Assembly: GCA_948902155.1 (NCBI GenBank)
Contig: CAQVQZ010000018.1
Span: forward strand, 1 to 18,964
DNA from: an uncultured Oscillibacter sp.
Lineage (GTDB): Bacteria; Bacillota_A; Clostridia; Oscillospirales; Oscillospiraceae
Reading direction: 5' to 3'
Length of the DNA stretch: 18,964 bases
The stretch's first letter is position 1. Each line of letters starts with the position of its first letter. A program made the position numbers and the translations under genes. The notes under the pieces are model-generated. The model was not told the origin of the DNA and did not search any database. It was given only the letters and a program-made list of their open reading frames with translations. Positions 1 through 6,096 of this stretch are shown in pieces.

Positions 1-140
1 ATGGGGATGCGCTCGCCCTTTTCGTCCACCCGGAGGATGATGAACTGGCCGGGCTGGGCCTTTTTGGCGATCAGCGGAGCCTCGATCTCATACAGGGTGA
101 CGGTAGGGCGCAGAGCCTCTTTTCTGACGATTTTGTACAT
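1..140 (-). CDS. Ferredoxin:NADP reductase alpha-subunit-like protein (NfnA/SudB type), N-terminal fragment
   Basis: Only the first 46 codons lie in the window; the gene runs off the left edge. The N-terminus reads MYKIVRKEALRPTVTLYEIE and continues with an AKKAQPGQFIILRVDEKGERIP stretch. This is typical of the FAD/NAD(P)-binding subunit of sulfide dehydrogenase/dihydroorotate-dehydrogenase-like proteins, annotated as ferredoxin--NADP+ reductase subunit alpha. The PGQF segment is the start of the FAD-binding beta barrel. Known members pair with a GltD-like beta subunit and exchange electrons between NAD(P)H and ferredoxin in the cytoplasm; the partner would lie outside the window. The ATG at 140-138 is preceded by an AAGGAAG ribosome binding site. 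It is divergent from yedF. The family call is firm for so short a fragment; the exact electron-transfer role is not decidable here. Confidence 0.8.
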   Translation of the reverse strand, partial: MYKIVRKEALRPTVTLYEIEAPLIAKKAQPGQFIILRVDEKGERIP

Positions 141-214
141 ATGCTTCCTTCTTTCCCAAATCTGTCATGGTCGTGATATTGGAACAGGTGTCCTGCCATA
201 GACACATTAAATTC

Positions 215-243
215 AGTTTAACATACGGGAGGGGAATCGTCAA
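215..243 (-). promoter_or_regulatory. Sigma-A-like promoter for the reductase gene
   Basis: On the minus strand TTGACG (238-243) and TAAACT (215-220) are separated by exactly 17 bases. This would give a leader of about 70 nt before the ATG at 140. The -35 is close to consensus and the -10 is moderate. It lies in the 330 bp divergent region 141-470. The remainder (about 244-395) is rich in GGCGGC repeats and holds no gene or RNA that I can recognise. Confidence 0.6.
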
Positions 244-395
244 TTGGTTTTGCCAGGATTCCCGTTTTTGCTCGATCCGGTTGTGGCGGCGCGGCGGCAG
301 AGGCGGCGGTTTTTTGAGCGTGGCAGGCAGGGCGGCGGTTCTTTCAGGAAAAATGCTTCTCAAACCGCCTCGATATTCTCCTCAGAAAATAGCCC

Positions 396-424
396 TTGTA
401 TTCCGGCCCTTCCGGCGGTACAAT
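396..424 (+). promoter_or_regulatory. Sigma-A-like promoter for the yedF operon
   Basis: TTGTAT (396-401) and TACAAT (419-424) are spaced by 17 bases, with transcription expected to start near 431. The short leader carries a 6-bp hairpin, CCGCCC/GGGCGG (439-444/448-453), with a 3-nt loop. The ribosome binding site GGAGG (458-462) lies 8 nt before the yedF ATG. The hairpin stops five bases short of the ribosome binding site and could modulate translation. Confidence 0.65.
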
Positions 425-470
425 GGAGGAGACAACACCCGCCCTCTGGGCGGAAACGGAGGTTTGATTT

Positions 471-1088
471 ATGGCTAAGATCATTGTAAACGCCGTTGGC
501 GAGCAGTGCCCCATCCCTGTGGTGAAGGCCACCCGCGCCCTGCGGGAGATGACGGAGCCGGGGATGCTGGAGGTCCATGTGGACAATGAGATCGCCGTCC
601 AGAATCTGACCCGGATGGCCGCCGGACACAAGCTGCCCGCCAGGTCCGAGAAGGTGGGCGAGAAGGAATTTGTGGTCTCCATGGAGGTGGCGGAACCCTT
701 GGGCGAGGCCCCGGTGGAGGAGCCTCCTATGAGCTGCGCCCCGGACGCCAGGGGGAATCTGGTGGTGGCGGTGGACAGCGCCGTCATGGGCCGCGGCAGC
801 GACGAGCTGGGGAAGGTGCTCATGAAGGGCTTCCTCTTCGCCGTCAGCCAGCTGCCGGAGCTGCCTAAGACCATGCTGTTCTACAACGGCGGCGCACATC
901 TCACCTGTCAAGGGTCCGAGTCCCTGGAGGACCTGAAAGGCCTGGAGGCCCAGGGGGTGGAGATCCTCACCTGCGGCACCTGCCTGAACCACTACGGCCT
1001 CGCCGACCGGCTGGCCGTGGGCGGCGTGACCAACATGTACAGCATCGTGGAGAAGCTGGCGGGAGCGGGTAAGGTGGTCAAGCCGTGA
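471..1088 (+). CDS. yedF: Sulfurtransferase-like selenium metabolism protein YedF
   Basis: This 205-residue protein has the two-domain YedF layout. An N-terminal TusA-like domain carries the CPxP motif (Cys13-Pro-Ile-Pro16), the persulfide- or selenide-carrying cysteine of the TusA family. A C-terminal DsrE-like domain spans about residues 95-205, with Cys168 and Cys171 in a TCGTCLNHYG motif. YedF proteins are associated with selenium metabolism and selenium-dependent molybdenum hydroxylases by genomic co-occurrence; the exact reaction is not established. The protein should be cytoplasmic. The start is set by GGAGG 8 nt upstream. Its stop overlaps the start of the next gene by four bases (GTGA), so a PLP-dependent desulfurase-like enzyme is co-translated, matching a S/Se donor and acceptor pair. 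Confidence 0.9.
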   Translation: MAKIIVNAVGEQCPIPVVKATRALREMTEPGMLEVHVDNEIAVQNLTRMAAGHKLPARSEKVGEKEFVVSMEVAEPLGEAPVEEPPMSCAPDARGNLVVAVDSAVMGRGSDELGKVLMKGFLFAVSQLPELPKTMLFYNGGAHLTCQGSESLEDLKGLEAQGVEILTCGTCLNHYGLADRLAVGGVTNMYSIVEKLAGAGKVVKP

Positions 1089-2227
1089 TCTACCTGGACA
1101 ACGCCGCCACGACCCGGACCAAGCCCCCCGCCGTGGCCCAGGCCGTGCTGGAGGCCCTGTCCTCCTACGGCAACTGCGGCCGGGGCGGGCACGAGGGGGC
1201 CCTCTCCGCCGCTCGGACCATCTACGAGACGCGGGAGAAAGTCGCCGCCCTGCTGGGCTGTCCCAGGGCGGACCATGTGTGCTTCACCCCCAACTCCACC
1301 CAGGCGCTGAACATCGCCATCGGCGGGCTGCTGGGGCCGGAGGACCACGTGATCTCCACCGATTTGGAGCACAATTCCGTCCTGCGGCCCCTCTACCGCC
1401 TCCGGGACCAGGGCATGGCAGTGGATTTCGTCCCTGCCGGCGGGAACGGGCGGCTGGATTACGAGGCATTTGGGGCCTTGCTTCGGCCAGAGACGAAGGC
1501 CGTGGTCTGTACCCACGCCTCCAACCTGACGGGGAACGTGATCGACATCGAATGGGTGGGGCGGTTCGCCCGGGAGCACGGGCTGCTCTTCATCCTGGAC
1601 GCTTCCCAGACGGCGGGGGTCCTTCCCATCGATATGGAGGCGCTGGGCATCGACGTGGTGTGCTTCACCGGGCACAAGAGCCTCATGGGCCCCCAGGGCA
1701 CCGGAGGGCTGTGCGTCCGGGAGGGGCTGGAGGTCCGGCCCTTCGCCGTGGGGGGCACCGGGGTGCAGAGCTATTCGGAGGCCCAGCCTGCGGAGTACCC
1801 CACCCGGCTGGAGGCGGGCACCCTCAACAGCCACGGCCTGGCGGGGCTCCGCGCCGCCCTGGAGTTCCTGGAGGAGACGGGAATCGACGCCATCCACGCC
1901 CACGAGGACCGGCTGGCCCGGCGGTTTTACGGGGCGGTGCGGGACCTGCCCGGCGTGCGGGTCTACGGGAATTTCGACGCGGCGGTCCGGGCCCCGGTGG
2001 TGACGCTGAACATCGGGGACTGGGACTCCGCCCAGGTTGCCGACGAGCTGGCGGAGCGGTTCGGCATCGCCACCCGCCCCGGCGCGCACTGCGCCCCCCG
2101 GCTCCACCGCTGCCTGGGGACTGCGGACCAAGGGGCCGTCCGGTTCTCCTGGTCCTACTTCAACACCGAGGCGGAGACGGACGCGGCGGCGGAAGCCGTG
2201 GCCGTCCTGGCGCGGGAGGCGGAATAG
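1085..2227 (+). CDS. Class V aminotransferase-fold PLP enzyme, cysteine desulfurase family (EF2568-like)
   Basis: The 380-residue product is a fold-type I PLP enzyme related to NifS/SufS and selenocysteine lyase. It opens with MIYLDNAATTRTKP, the usual start of this group. The Schiff-base lysine is Lys198 in FTGHKSLMGPQGTGGL, and the substrate-side segment ATRPGAHCAP includes Cys336. Family members of the EF2568 type occur beside YedF and are suspected to mobilise sulfur or selenium from cysteine or selenocysteine; some lack the classical NifS cysteine motif, so desulfurase activity is inferred. Translation starts at GTG 1085, overlapping the yedF stop, with AAGGTGG seven bases upstream. The next gene begins two bases after its stop. 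Length and context are ordinary for the family. Confidence 0.88.
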   Translation: MIYLDNAATTRTKPPAVAQAVLEALSSYGNCGRGGHEGALSAARTIYETREKVAALLGCPRADHVCFTPNSTQALNIAIGGLLGPEDHVISTDLEHNSVLRPLYRLRDQGMAVDFVPAGGNGRLDYEAFGALLRPETKAVVCTHASNLTGNVIDIEWVGRFAREHGLLFILDASQTAGVLPIDMEALGIDVVCFTGHKSLMGPQGTGGLCVREGLEVRPFAVGGTGVQSYSEAQPAEYPTRLEAGTLNSHGLAGLRAALEFLEETGIDAIHAHEDRLARRFYGAVRDLPGVRVYGNFDAAVRAPVVTLNIGDWDSAQVADELAERFGIATRPGAHCAPRLHRCLGTADQGAVRFSWSYFNTEAETDAAAEAVAVLAREAE

Positions 2228-2229
2228 CC

Positions 2230-2466
2230 GTGCGGGAGCGGTCGGAGAAATGCGTGGTGACCTTCCGCACCACCGCCGGGGCCATGGCCATGGAAGCCGC
2301 GTGCAGGGCCCAGGGCGTGCCGGGGCGGCTGATTCCCGTGCCCCGGAGCGTCACCGCCGGATGCGGGCTCTGCTGGGCCGCGCCTCCGGAAAGCCGGGAG
2401 GCCTTGGAGGAGCTGGTGATAAAAAAACACTTGGATGTGGACGGAATCTATGCTATCATTCTCTGA
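2230..2466 (+). CDS. DUF3343 protein, putative Se/S carrier-like
   Basis: This 78-residue protein starts at GTG 2230, two bases after the upstream stop, and matches the small DUF3343 family (named putative Se/S carrier protein-like). It begins VRERSEKCVVTFRTTAGAMA, has a central Pro-Arg-Ser-Val-Thr-Ala-Gly-Cys-Gly-Leu-Cys segment, and ends in a beta strand, DGIYAIIL. The paired cysteines in TAGCGLCW are the probable carrier site. No better start exists because the preceding in-frame region belongs to the overlapping aminotransferase. Position directly after a desulfurase-like enzyme and YedF supports a role in handing on sulfur or selenium; this is inference from gene neighbourhood. Confidence 0.8.
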   Translation: MRERSEKCVVTFRTTAGAMAMEAACRAQGVPGRLIPVPRSVTAGCGLCWAAPPESREALEELVIKKHLDVDGIYAIIL

Positions 2467-2479
2467 GAGGTGATTGCTC

Positions 2480-2653
2480 ATGTCCAACATCTGTGAGGAC
2501 TGCGTCTGTTACGACTATGACGAGGAATTGGAATCCTATGTCTGCACCATGGACCTGGACGAGGACGAGATGGAGCGCTTTTTGAAGGGGACCAACACCG
2601 CCTGCCCCTTCTACCGCCCCGGCGGGGACTATAGGACGGCGGGGAAGCAGTGA
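2480..2653 (+). CDS. Small Cys-rich acidic protein (DUF6472-like)
   Basis: A 57-residue ORF begins ATG 2480 behind a GAGAGG ribosome binding site that overlaps the previous stop. The product starts MSNICEDCVCYDYDEELESY and contains five cysteines: 5, 8, 10, 22 and one in a CPFYRP motif near residue 42. The CxxCxC plus later Cys and CP pattern suggests a small metal-binding, possibly zinc or iron, fold. It resembles the short uncharacterised DUF6472 family seen in clostridial genomes, recalled from family appearance rather than searched. The protein is strongly acidic (runs of Asp/Glu) and has no signal peptide. It is the last tightly spaced member of the yedF operon. Function unknown. Confidence 0.75.
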   Translation: MSNICEDCVCYDYDEELESYVCTMDLDEDEMERFLKGTNTACPFYRPGGDYRTAGKQ

Positions 2654-2666
2654 GGAAATTATACAA

Positions 2667-3131
2667 ATGCGTCCGAATCAAGAAATAGATACGCTGCTAA
2701 ACGAACTTGCCATATATAAAACAGAGCTGGCACGGGGCAGCGTTGCAAGCCAATTTCAGCGGATAAAAGGAATCATTGGCAGTATCCCGGATATCAATGT
2801 ATCAAATTCGCAGGGATATACATACTTGATGGTTGCCGTCATGCAGTATAAAGTGTATATTGTCAAGCTGTTATTGGACGCCGGAGCCGACCCAAACCGT
2901 GGGCGAAAGGATGGGGTTCGCCCATTAGCGGCGGTGTTTTTAAAGAAAATGGATGGCCGTGAGGAAATCATCCGGCTTTTAATCAACCATGGCGCCGACC
3001 CCTCTTTGGCTGATAAACCAGGGCAGACCGCTTTTGATTTTGCGGAAATCACACAGGCGGAGCCTCACCTGATTGCGTTGCTGGAACAGGCGAACCTTCG
3101 TTTGCACGGCGTTGCCTGCGGCACAAAATAA
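2667..3131 (+). CDS. Ankyrin-repeat protein
   Basis: This 154-residue protein has an N-terminal helical region (1-45) followed by about three ankyrin repeats. One repeat reads GYTYLMVAVMQYKVYIVKLL and continues with LDAGADPNRG. A second ends in LLINHGADPSLADKPGQTAF, and a partial third runs to residue 145. Both GADP turn motifs are clear. Ankyrin repeats mediate protein binding; no enzymatic domain is present and no signal peptide is seen, so a cytoplasmic binding protein is likely. The ATG has GAGGAAA upstream. Codon use (ATA, TTA, AAA) is visibly more AT-rich than in the flanking genes, suggesting recent acquisition. It may be co-transcribed from the yedF promoter, but no functional link is evident. 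Confidence 0.8.
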   Translation: MRPNQEIDTLLNELAIYKTELARGSVASQFQRIKGIIGSIPDINVSNSQGYTYLMVAVMQYKVYIVKLLLDAGADPNRGRKDGVRPLAAVFLKKMDGREEIIRLLINHGADPSLADKPGQTAFDFAEITQAEPHLIALLEQANLRLHGVACGTK

Positions 3132-3158
3132 TTTGCATATCAAACCGGGAGGTGTCCC

Positions 3159-3677
3159 ATGGAACTGGTAGACTTATACGACGAAAACCGCCTTCCCCTG
3201 GGGAAGACGGCGGAGCGGAGCGGGCCCAGGGGGCCCGGCGAGTACCGGACCGTGGTCCACGTCTGCGTTTTCGACCATGCGGGGCGGCTGCTCATCCAGC
3301 AGCGGACAGAGGAAAAGACCATTTGGCCCGGCCTGTGGGACGTATCCGTGGGCGGCGGCGTGGACGCCGGGGAGACCAGCCGCCAGGGCGCGGAGCGGGA
3401 GTTCCGGGAGGAGCTGGGGGTTTCCCTGGACCTCGGCGGGCTCCGGCCCTCCATGACGGTGAATTTCGACGGCGGCTTTGACGACTTCTACCTGCTCACA
3501 AGGGACCTCCGTCTGGAGGACCTGGCGCTCCAGCGGGAGGAGGTCCAGGCCGTCCGCTGGGCGGCGCTGGAGGAGGTTCTGGACATGCGGCGGGACGGGA
3601 GCTTCATTCCCTATCCCGAGGGCTTTCTGCGGTTCCTCTTCGACATGCGGGACCAGTTCGGCTTCCCCACCAAATGA
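3159..3677 (+). CDS. NUDIX hydrolase
   Basis: The 172-residue protein carries a complete Nudix box, Gx5Ex7REUxEExGU, at residues 66-88 (Gly66, Glu72, Arg80, Glu81, Glu84, Glu85, Gly87). The start MELVDLYDENRLPLGKTAER and the WPGLWDVSVGG segment resemble the isopentenyl-diphosphate isomerase/YfcD-like branch of NUDIX proteins. Such enzymes hydrolyse nucleoside-diphosphate-linked substrates using divalent metal; the substrate cannot be predicted here. GGGAGGTG precedes the ATG by a normal distance. The gene is preceded by the ankyrin gene with a 27-bp gap and followed directly by a terminator. The protein should be cytoplasmic and has full family length. Confidence 0.88.
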   Translation: MELVDLYDENRLPLGKTAERSGPRGPGEYRTVVHVCVFDHAGRLLIQQRTEEKTIWPGLWDVSVGGGVDAGETSRQGAEREFREELGVSLDLGGLRPSMTVNFDGGFDDFYLLTRDLRLEDLALQREEVQAVRWAALEEVLDMRRDGSFIPYPEGFLRFLFDMRDQFGFPTK

Positions 3678-3682
3678 CGCAA

Positions 3683-3712
3683 AAACCGGAAGGGGTTTCT
3701 CCCTTCCGGTTT
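3683..3712. terminator. Bidirectional intrinsic terminator
   Basis: A perfect 12-bp stem, AAACCGGAAGGG/CCCTTCCGGTTT (3683-3694/3701-3712), has a 6-nt loop and is followed by CGTTTT on the plus strand and a T run on the minus strand. It sits 6 bases after the NUDIX stop and 6 bases after the end of the convergent metallopeptidase gene, so it serves both. Confidence 0.88.
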
Positions 3713-3717
3713 CGTTT

Positions 3718-4113
3718 TCAGCGATTGCCGCCGTCTCCGCCGTATTTCCGGCGGTAGCCCTCCAGCTCTTCCGCGTCCTTGTCGTCCAGGGCGTGGAGGC
3801 CGCTCCGGCCCTCCATGTGGTGGGTCAGCTCGTGGGAAAGGGTCTGGTGCAGCTCCGCCCGCCAGTCCTCCAGGGTCCAGTCCTCCCGCTCCGCCAGGGC
3901 GGCGAAGGAACCGTAGTACAGGTTGATATACTTGCCCAGCAGGTCCTCCCGGTATTCCCCCATGATATACAGCTCCGCCTGGGGAAATTCCGGGTCCGGC
4001 ATGGCCTCCTCCACCAGATGGACGCCGCCGTTGAGCCCCTCGAACAGGGCCTCCGGGAAAGGCTCCGCCACCTGGTCCAGCAGAGCCCCCGCCTCGTCGT
4101 AGCTCAGGAGCAT
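3718..4113 (-). CDS. Zincin-like metallopeptidase family protein
   Basis: This 131-residue protein contains the zinc-peptidase motif HExxH as His94-Glu95-Leu-Thr-His98 in [12 protein letters not shown], followed by an acidic LDDKDAEEL stretch. Small zincin-like proteins of this type (metallopeptidase family protein, Zincin_1-like) are about this length and have no signal peptide; their substrates are unknown. The N-terminal half ([20 protein letters not shown]) is characteristic of the family. The gene starts inside the 3' end of the HAD phosphatase gene with a 10-bp overlap, so the two are translationally coupled. GGAG lies about seven bases before the ATG. It is very probably a real peptidase fold, but enzyme activity is not proven. 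Confidence 0.82.
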   Translation of the reverse strand: MLLSYDEAGALLDQVAEPFPEALFEGLNGGVHLVEEAMPDPEFPQAELYIMGEYREDLLGKYINLYYGSFAALAEREDWTLEDWRAELHQTLSHELTHHMEGRSGLHALDDKDAEELEGYRRKYGGDGGNR

Positions 4114-4766
4114 GGGCCGCTCCGGATGACGGACTCCAGCTCCGCCATCGTGTCCGCCAGGAAGTCCGCTCCGGCTTCCTCCAGGGAGGACCGGGGCCGG
4201 AAGCCCCAGGTCACGCCGCAGGCGGCCAGCCCGGCGTTGTGGCCCGTCTGGATGTCCACGCTGCTGTCTCCCACAAACAGCGTCTCCTCCGCCTTCGCTT
4301 CCAGCTCCGCCATGATGTGCCGCAGGCCGGTGGGGTCCGGCTTCACGGGCACGCCGTCCACCTTGCCCCGGATCAGCTGGAAATAGCCCGGCAGATAGTG
4401 CTCGACGATCTCCCGGCTGAAGGAATCCGCCTTGTTGGAGTACACTGCCATCTGGACCCCGGCGGCTTTCAGCCGCCCCAGCAGGTCCGCGACGCCCTCG
4501 TAGGGGACGGTGGCGTCCATGTTATGCTCCCCATAATACTCGCTGAACTGGGAGATAGTGCTCATCAGGATCAGCGGGCTCTGGCAGCCCTCCGGCGAAA
4601 ACCTGGACACCAGATTGGGGATGCCGTGGCCCACCATCTTCAGGAACTCCTCCACCGAGTGCTCCGGCCAGCCGTTGCGGCGGCAGACCCAGTTCCCGGC
4701 GGCGGCCAGGTCCTCGATGGTGTTCAGCAGGGTCCCGTCCAGGTCGAAAATAACGGTACGATACAT
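4104..4766 (-). CDS. HAD-family hydrolase, phosphoglycolate-phosphatase-like
   Basis: The 220-residue product has all four HAD motifs. Motif I is Asp8-Leu-Asp10-Gly-Thr in [12 protein letters not shown], motif II is the Ser in AVYSNKA, motif III is the Lys in VKPDPTGL, and motif IV is the GDSSVD acidic pair. The helical cap between motifs I and II places it with the Gph/PGMB-type C1-cap phosphatases. It should dephosphorylate a small metabolite in the cytoplasm; phosphoglycolate is the default family guess. I chose ATG 4766 because GAGGTG lies just upstream and [12 protein letters not shown] is the normal family start. An ATG 12 bases further up has no ribosome binding site. It is first in a two-gene operon with the metallopeptidase. 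Confidence 0.87.
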   Translation of the reverse strand: MYRTVIFDLDGTLLNTIEDLAAAGNWVCRRNGWPEHSVEEFLKMVGHGIPNLVSRFSPEGCQSPLILMSTISQFSEYYGEHNMDATVPYEGVADLLGRLKAAGVQMAVYSNKADSFSREIVEHYLPGYFQLIRGKVDGVPVKPDPTGLRHIMAELEAKAEETLFVGDSSVDIQTGHNAGLAACGVTWGFRPRSSLEEAGADFLADTMAELESVIRSGPCS

Positions 4767-4815
4767 ATGACACCTCATAGCAAATGATCAAAAAGGTACA
4801 GGGGGTGTAAGAACT

Positions 4816-4851
4816 GTGCGATTTTTGGGAATCGTGCGGTTTTTCGCAAGC
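4816..4851. repeat. Imperfect tandem 18-bp repeat in the promoter-proximal leader
   Basis: Two adjacent 18-base units (4816-4833 and 4834-4851) both begin GTGCG and continue with A/G then TTTTT. They differ at a few positions. They lie immediately downstream of the minus-strand -10 box, at the expected transcription start, so they could be an operator or part of an RNA structure. Confidence 0.5.
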
Positions 4852-4857
4852 ATTCTT

Positions 4858-4886
4858 ATTTTAACAATCCCCCTCCCCCTTTACAA
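4858..4886 (-). promoter_or_regulatory. Sigma-A-like promoter for the HAD/metallopeptidase operon
   Basis: On the minus strand TTGTAA (4881-4886) and TAAAAT (4858-4863) are 17 bases apart, with a C/G-run spacer. Transcription would start near 4851, giving a leader of about 85 nt. The leader begins with the tandem 18-bp repeat described separately. Confidence 0.65.
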
Positions 4887-4901
4887 GTGACGAACAAGCT
4901 G

Positions 4902-4931
4902 AAAGCCGGGACATGCTCCCCCGGCTTTTTT
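4902..4931 (+). terminator. Intrinsic terminator without an obvious upstream gene
   Basis: A 9-bp stem AAAGCCGGG/CCCGGCTTT (4902-4910/4920-4928) runs into a T tract ending at 4931 on the plus strand. No plus-strand gene or convincing promoter lies between 4779 and 4901, so what it terminates is unclear. It may block read-through from the plus strand over the minus promoter region. Confidence 0.65.
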
Positions 4932-5104
4932 AGCGCATATGGCAAAAGCAACGGGATTTTGCCCGGAAACCGGAGGAAGGACCGGGAAGGTTTTGATTGG
5001 AGGTTTTGATGCGGGGGCGGCTGTCGGACGCCTGTTCCTCCGCAACTGCCCAGGTCGAAGAGGGGGGACGGGCTGTTTGCCGGCTTCGCGGCAAAGGCGC
5101 TGGG

Positions 5105-5227
5105 CCGCGACTTACATATATTACGAGAGATTTTTTAAGTCGCGGCGGGGGAGTTTCGCGCCTGTGGGCGCGCCCAAGGGGCTCTGCCCCTTGGAACCCC
5201 GCAGCCTTTGAAAAGGCTGGCGAAACT
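5105..5227. repeat. Composite multi-hairpin intergenic element
   Basis: A 10-bp perfect inverted repeat, CCGCGACTTA/TAAGTCGCGG (5105-5114/5136-5145), precedes an outer 8-bp inverted repeat AGTTTCGC/GCGAAACT (5152-5159/5220-5227). The outer pair encloses further hairpins: GCGCC/GGCGC (5158-5162/5167-5171, sharing two bases with the outer arm), CCAAGGGGC/GCCCCTTGG (5174-5182/5186-5194) and CAGCCTTT/AAAGGCTG (5202-5209/5212-5219). A cloverleaf-like, non-coding palindromic element of this kind resembles dispersed intergenic repeats in gut Bacillota. The remainder of 4932-5308 has no gene I can support. Confidence 0.7.
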
Positions 5228-5308
5228 TTTTTCTGCGCTCCGCGCTCTCCTTTTCAAACCTTGATTCGCGTTTTCACGGACGGTCTGGCGGGGAAAGCTC
5301 CGCCGTCC

Positions 5309-5337
5309 TTGCCATCTCTCCCAGGAGATGCTATAGT
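5309..5337 (+). promoter_or_regulatory. Sigma-A-like promoter for the GNAT gene
   Basis: TTGCCA (5309-5314) and TATAGT (5332-5337) are separated by 17 bases. The spacer region carries the inverted repeat CATCTC/GAGATG (5313-5318/5325-5330), which could be an operator for a repressor binding between the boxes. Confidence 0.65.
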
Positions 5338-5370
5338 GGATGCAAACCCTGCCTGAAAGGAGGAATTGCT

Positions 5371-5976
5371 TTGCTGGACAGAAGCATCCCATTTTACAAC
5401 GCCATTCTGAAATGTACCCATTGGGAACCCGTCGCCGTCCGCTTGCGGGACGGATACCGCATCCGTCCCTACCGGCCGGGGGACGAGGCCGCATGGGCCG
5501 GGCTGGAATACGGCATCGGGGACTTCGCTTCCTGCGAGGACGCGCTGGATTACTTTTCCCGGACCTATCTCCGGGGGGACCCCAGGGATTTGGAACGGGT
5601 CTTTTTTGCCGAGGAAGAGGCCGGAGGCCGTGTGGTCGGTTCCGTCGCCGCCTGGAGGGACCGGCGGGGAGACGGGACCGCCGCCTCCCTGCACTGGCTG
5701 ATCGTGGACCCGCCCCACCAGGGCAGGGGCCTGGGCAAAGCCCTGCTGCAAACGGCCATGAACTGGTATCGGAACGCCGGGGAGCTGCCCGTCTACCTCC
5801 ATACCCAGCCCTGGAGCTACAAGGCCATCCTGCTCTACGCGGGGCAGGGCTTCCGAATGCAGCGGACGGATACCTTTTCCCATTACGAAAACCAGTACGA
5901 AGCGGTCATGCGCACCCTCCAGGGGCTGGTTTCCCGGGAGGCTTATGAGAAGCTGCTCCGGGAGTCGGAGGATTAG
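5371..5976 (+). CDS. GNAT-family N-acetyltransferase
   Basis: The 201-residue protein has a GNAT acetyl-CoA-binding motif, Gln117-Gly-Arg-Gly-Leu-Gly122 in HQGRGLGKALL, after the beta strand SLHWLIVDP. The C-terminal YAGQGFRMQRTDTFSHYENQ is also typical of the fold. An N-terminal extension (about 1-27, IPFYNAILKCTHW) precedes the GNAT core at RIRPYRPGDEA. Family members acetylate amines on small molecules or proteins; the acceptor cannot be predicted. The start is TTG 5371, chosen because AAAGGAGG ends exactly seven bases before it. It has its own promoter and is followed, after 120 bp containing a new promoter, by the SIS gene; no terminator is seen between them. Confidence 0.88.
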   Translation: MLDRSIPFYNAILKCTHWEPVAVRLRDGYRIRPYRPGDEAAWAGLEYGIGDFASCEDALDYFSRTYLRGDPRDLERVFFAEEEAGGRVVGSVAAWRDRRGDGTAASLHWLIVDPPHQGRGLGKALLQTAMNWYRNAGELPVYLHTQPWSYKAILLYAGQGFRMQRTDTFSHYENQYEAVMRTLQGLVSREAYEKLLRESED

Positions 5977-6017
5977 GGCCGGTCAAAAAACTCCTAGAAA
6001 GTGTGCGAAAATCTTTC

Positions 6018-6046
6018 TTGTGGAAACGGACGCCGGTCTTTACAAT
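6018..6046 (+). promoter_or_regulatory. Sigma-A-like promoter for the SIS/MFS pair
   Basis: TTGTGG (6018-6023) and TACAAT (6041-6046) are spaced by 17 bases. The short leader holds a GGCCC/GGGCC hairpin (6063-6067/6071-6075) before the AAAAGGAG ribosome binding site. The layout, including TACAATGGAG around the -10, mirrors the yedF promoter. Confidence 0.6.
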
Positions 6047-6096
6047 GGAGAACAGAGTATAAGGCCCTCCGGGCCGGTTTGGAAAAGGAGTACGCA

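Noticed and set aside
307..369. Possible inverted repeat between GGCGGTTTTTTGAG and CTCAAACCGCC in the yedF upstream region
   Set aside because: Imperfect, with a long loop and set in low-complexity GGCGG-rich DNA; not enough to call a terminator or regulatory RNA.
992..2131. A 379-codon minus frame opposite the PLP enzyme
   Set aside because: Antisense to a gene with a conserved PLP lysine motif; composition is Gly/Pro/Arg-rich and no family is recognised.
4939..5356. Short plus-strand ORFs (90 and 119 codons) in the intergenic region
   Set aside because: They run straight through the multi-hairpin element, are Arg/Gly/Pro-rich and have no recognisable domain, so I treat the region as non-coding.
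5254..5883. A 209-codon minus frame overlapping the GNAT gene
   Set aside because: Antisense to a gene with a clear acetyl-CoA motif, promoter and ribosome binding site.
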